From assembly GCA_019090765.1 (NCBI GenBank), contig JAHRVJ010000154.1:1-7068 (forward strand): a stretch of 7,068 bases of DNA, written 5' to 3'. The translations under genes and the position numbers were made by a program. Shown one piece after another: positions 6,013-7,068 of the stretch. Within the stretch, counting starts at the first letter, position 1; each line of letters starts with the position of its first letter. The notes under the pieces were generated by a model. That model saw only the letters and a program-made list of their open reading frames with translations. It was not told the origin of the DNA and ran no database searches. This DNA comes from Ilumatobacteraceae bacterium. GTDB lineage: Bacteria > Actinomycetota > Acidimicrobiia > Acidimicrobiales > Ilumatobacteraceae.

Positions 6013-6894
6013 ATGGCATCAACAACGGCAAACGGAATCACCATCGAGTACGAGATTGATGGCAAGGGCGACTCGTTGCTGCTGGTGATGGGGCTCGCTG
6101 GCCAACTGATCGACTGGCCGGATGAATTCGTCACGGCACTGATCGATGAAGGCTTCCAGGTGGTCCGGTTCGACAATCGCGATAGTGGCCTGAGTACCGA
6201 GTTCGATTGGACGCCGCCGGCGCAGGCAAAGTCGGCGTTGACGATGATTACCAAACGACCGGGTAAGGCTGGCTATTTGATCGGCGATATGGCCGCCGAC
6301 GCCGCTGGCTTGCTCGACGCTCTTGATATCGGGTCGGCACATGTTGCGGGGGTCTCGATGGGCGGCATGATCTCGCAGGAGATGGCCATCGGCCACTCTC
6401 AACGGGTGAAGTCACTGACTTCGATTATGTCGAACACTGGCGATCGCCGGAATGGCAACCCGAAGGCCAAGCTGTTGGCCAAGCTGGCACGGCTTCAAGG
6501 TGACACTCGTGAGACGGCTGCCGATCGCGGAGCGGAGCTGTTCGGGGCGATCTCCGGGCCAGGGTTCGACCTCGAGGAGTCGCGTGCTGACTGCGTGCTC
6601 GGTGTGGAACGTAGCTATCGACCCGACGGGACAGCACGTCAAACTGCTGCGATCATGGCGAGTCCCGATCGAACCGACGGGTTGCGTGGGGTGACTGTCC
6701 CTACGCTGGTGGTTCACGGTCTTGTTGACCCACTCGTCAAGCCCAGCGGCGGAATGGCCACAGCCAAAGCTGTGCCCGGTTCACGGCTGGTGATGTACCC
6801 CGACATGGGGCACAACTTGCCGCGAACCCGCTGGCGTGAGATCGCCTGCGCAATTCGTCGCAACGCTGATCGCTCTGGGACAACCAGGTCCTAG
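6013..6894 (+). CDS. Alpha/beta-fold hydrolase
   Basis: Protein of 293 residues with the alpha/beta-hydrolase plan. The oxyanion-hole region is LLLVMGLAGQLIDWPDEFV (22-40), followed by VVRFDNRDSGLS (50-61), the nucleophile elbow GVSMGG with S115 (113-118), a helical cap (about 140-220), the acidic residue D239 in LVVHGLVDPLV and the catalytic H267 in DMGHNLP. The triad Ser-Asp-His is complete. The LVMG...WPDEF and RFDNRDSGLST blocks are typical of the RdmC-like (methylesterase-like) group commonly found in actinobacteria and proteobacteria, but substrates in this group vary and the name should stay general. No signal peptide, so probably cytosolic. It is the last gene of the plus-strand run and converges on a probable minus-strand gene. 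No terminator was seen in the 36 bases between them. Confidence 0.93.
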   Translation: MASTTANGITIEYEIDGKGDSLLLVMGLAGQLIDWPDEFVTALIDEGFQVVRFDNRDSGLSTEFDWTPPAQAKSALTMITKRPGKAGYLIGDMAADAAGLLDALDIGSAHVAGVSMGGMISQEMAIGHSQRVKSLTSIMSNTGDRRNGNPKAKLLAKLARLQGDTRETAADRGAELFGAISGPGFDLEESRADCVLGVERSYRPDGTARQTAAIMASPDRTDGLRGVTVPTLVVHGLVDPLVKPSGGMATAKAVPGSRLVMYPDMGHNLPRTRWREIACAIRRNADRSGTTRS

Positions 6895-6930
6895 AGGACG
6901 GTTACGGCGAGGTGGTGTGCTAGCCGCCGG

Positions 6931-7068
6931 TCATTTGAAGATGCGGTGCCCGACCGGCGCAGCATTCGATATGTGTCCAAGCATCGGCGTTGCCTGCACC
7001 GTCGCGGTCACCCCTTGCGGCACGGCATGGCGTTCATTGGTTCGCCATGCAACAACTGTGTCGGAAGA
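6931..7068 (-). CDS. Probable C-terminal end of an unrecognised protein, cut by the right edge
   Basis: On the minus strand a frame is open from the window edge for 45 codons to a TGA at 6931-6933. It ends in LGHISNAAPVGHRIFK. Its composition (Ala, Val, Thr, Gly, few Cys or Arg) looks more protein-like than the two plus-strand frames that are also open here, which are Arg- or Cys-rich. Third codon positions are G or C in 28 of 45 codons, in keeping with the neighbourhood. It would converge on the hydrolase gene. I do not recognise the family, and 45 codons are too few to be certain it is coding. Confidence 0.4.
   Translation of the reverse strand, partial: SSDTVVAWRTNERHAVPQGVTATVQATPMLGHISNAAPVGHRIFK

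Noticed and set aside
6896..7068. Two plus-strand open frames at the right edge.
   Set aside because: One is rich in Arg and the other in Cys, with no recognisable motif; they look like antisense shadows of the minus-strand frame.
1..7068. CRISPR arrays, insertion sequences, tRNA/rRNA genes, tandem repeats or a defence island.
   Set aside because: Nothing of these kinds was seen by eye; the genes are housekeeping-like, closely packed and uniform in style.

Overview
The window looks like ordinary chromosomal DNA from a moderately high-G+C bacterium, most likely an actinomycete-type organism (Actinomycetota, perhaps Acidimicrobiia; this is an inference from protein style and start-site context, not a proven assignment). 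Coding density is very high. None of the starts has a convincing Shine-Dalgarno sequence at normal spacing, and three carry a -10-like hexamer exactly 6 nt before the ATG, which is how leaderless transcripts look in such bacteria. I see no mobile element, CRISPR array, tRNA or rRNA.

Layout. (1) Bases 1-1843, plus strand: the 3' part of an OmpR-type response regulator, overlapping by 4 nt a complete membrane sensor histidine kinase, so one two-component system. (2) Bases 1880-3967, minus strand: a DUF2252 protein followed after 12 nt by a small membrane protein with a TrkA-C (RCK_C) domain. This pair converges on the two-component genes, with a small inverted repeat in the 36-bp gap. (3) Bases 3968-4085: a divergent intergenic region. 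(4) Bases 4086-6894, plus strand: a LysE/RhtB-type exporter, an RlmI-type 23S rRNA methyltransferase and an alpha/beta hydrolase, closely spaced; the hydrolase also has its own -10-like site. (5) Bases 6931-7068: probably the 3' end of an unrecognised minus-strand gene running in from the right edge.

How the genes may work together: the regulator and kinase form a standard signalling pair whose signal is unknown. The plus-strand trio shares no obvious pathway (amino-acid or metabolite export, ribosome modification, hydrolysis), and the close spacing probably reflects genome compactness. The most interesting part is the minus-strand pair. The DUF2252 protein carries kinase-like motifs in an apparently permuted order: the catalytic-loop and metal-binding motifs come before the glycine-rich loop and lysine. 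It sits directly upstream of a membrane protein that joins a TrkH/KtrB-like 'SGAGFTT' segment to a ligand-sensing RCK_C domain. Both families are known from other bacteria, but to my knowledge neither has an established function. I did not find a clearly novel multi-gene system.
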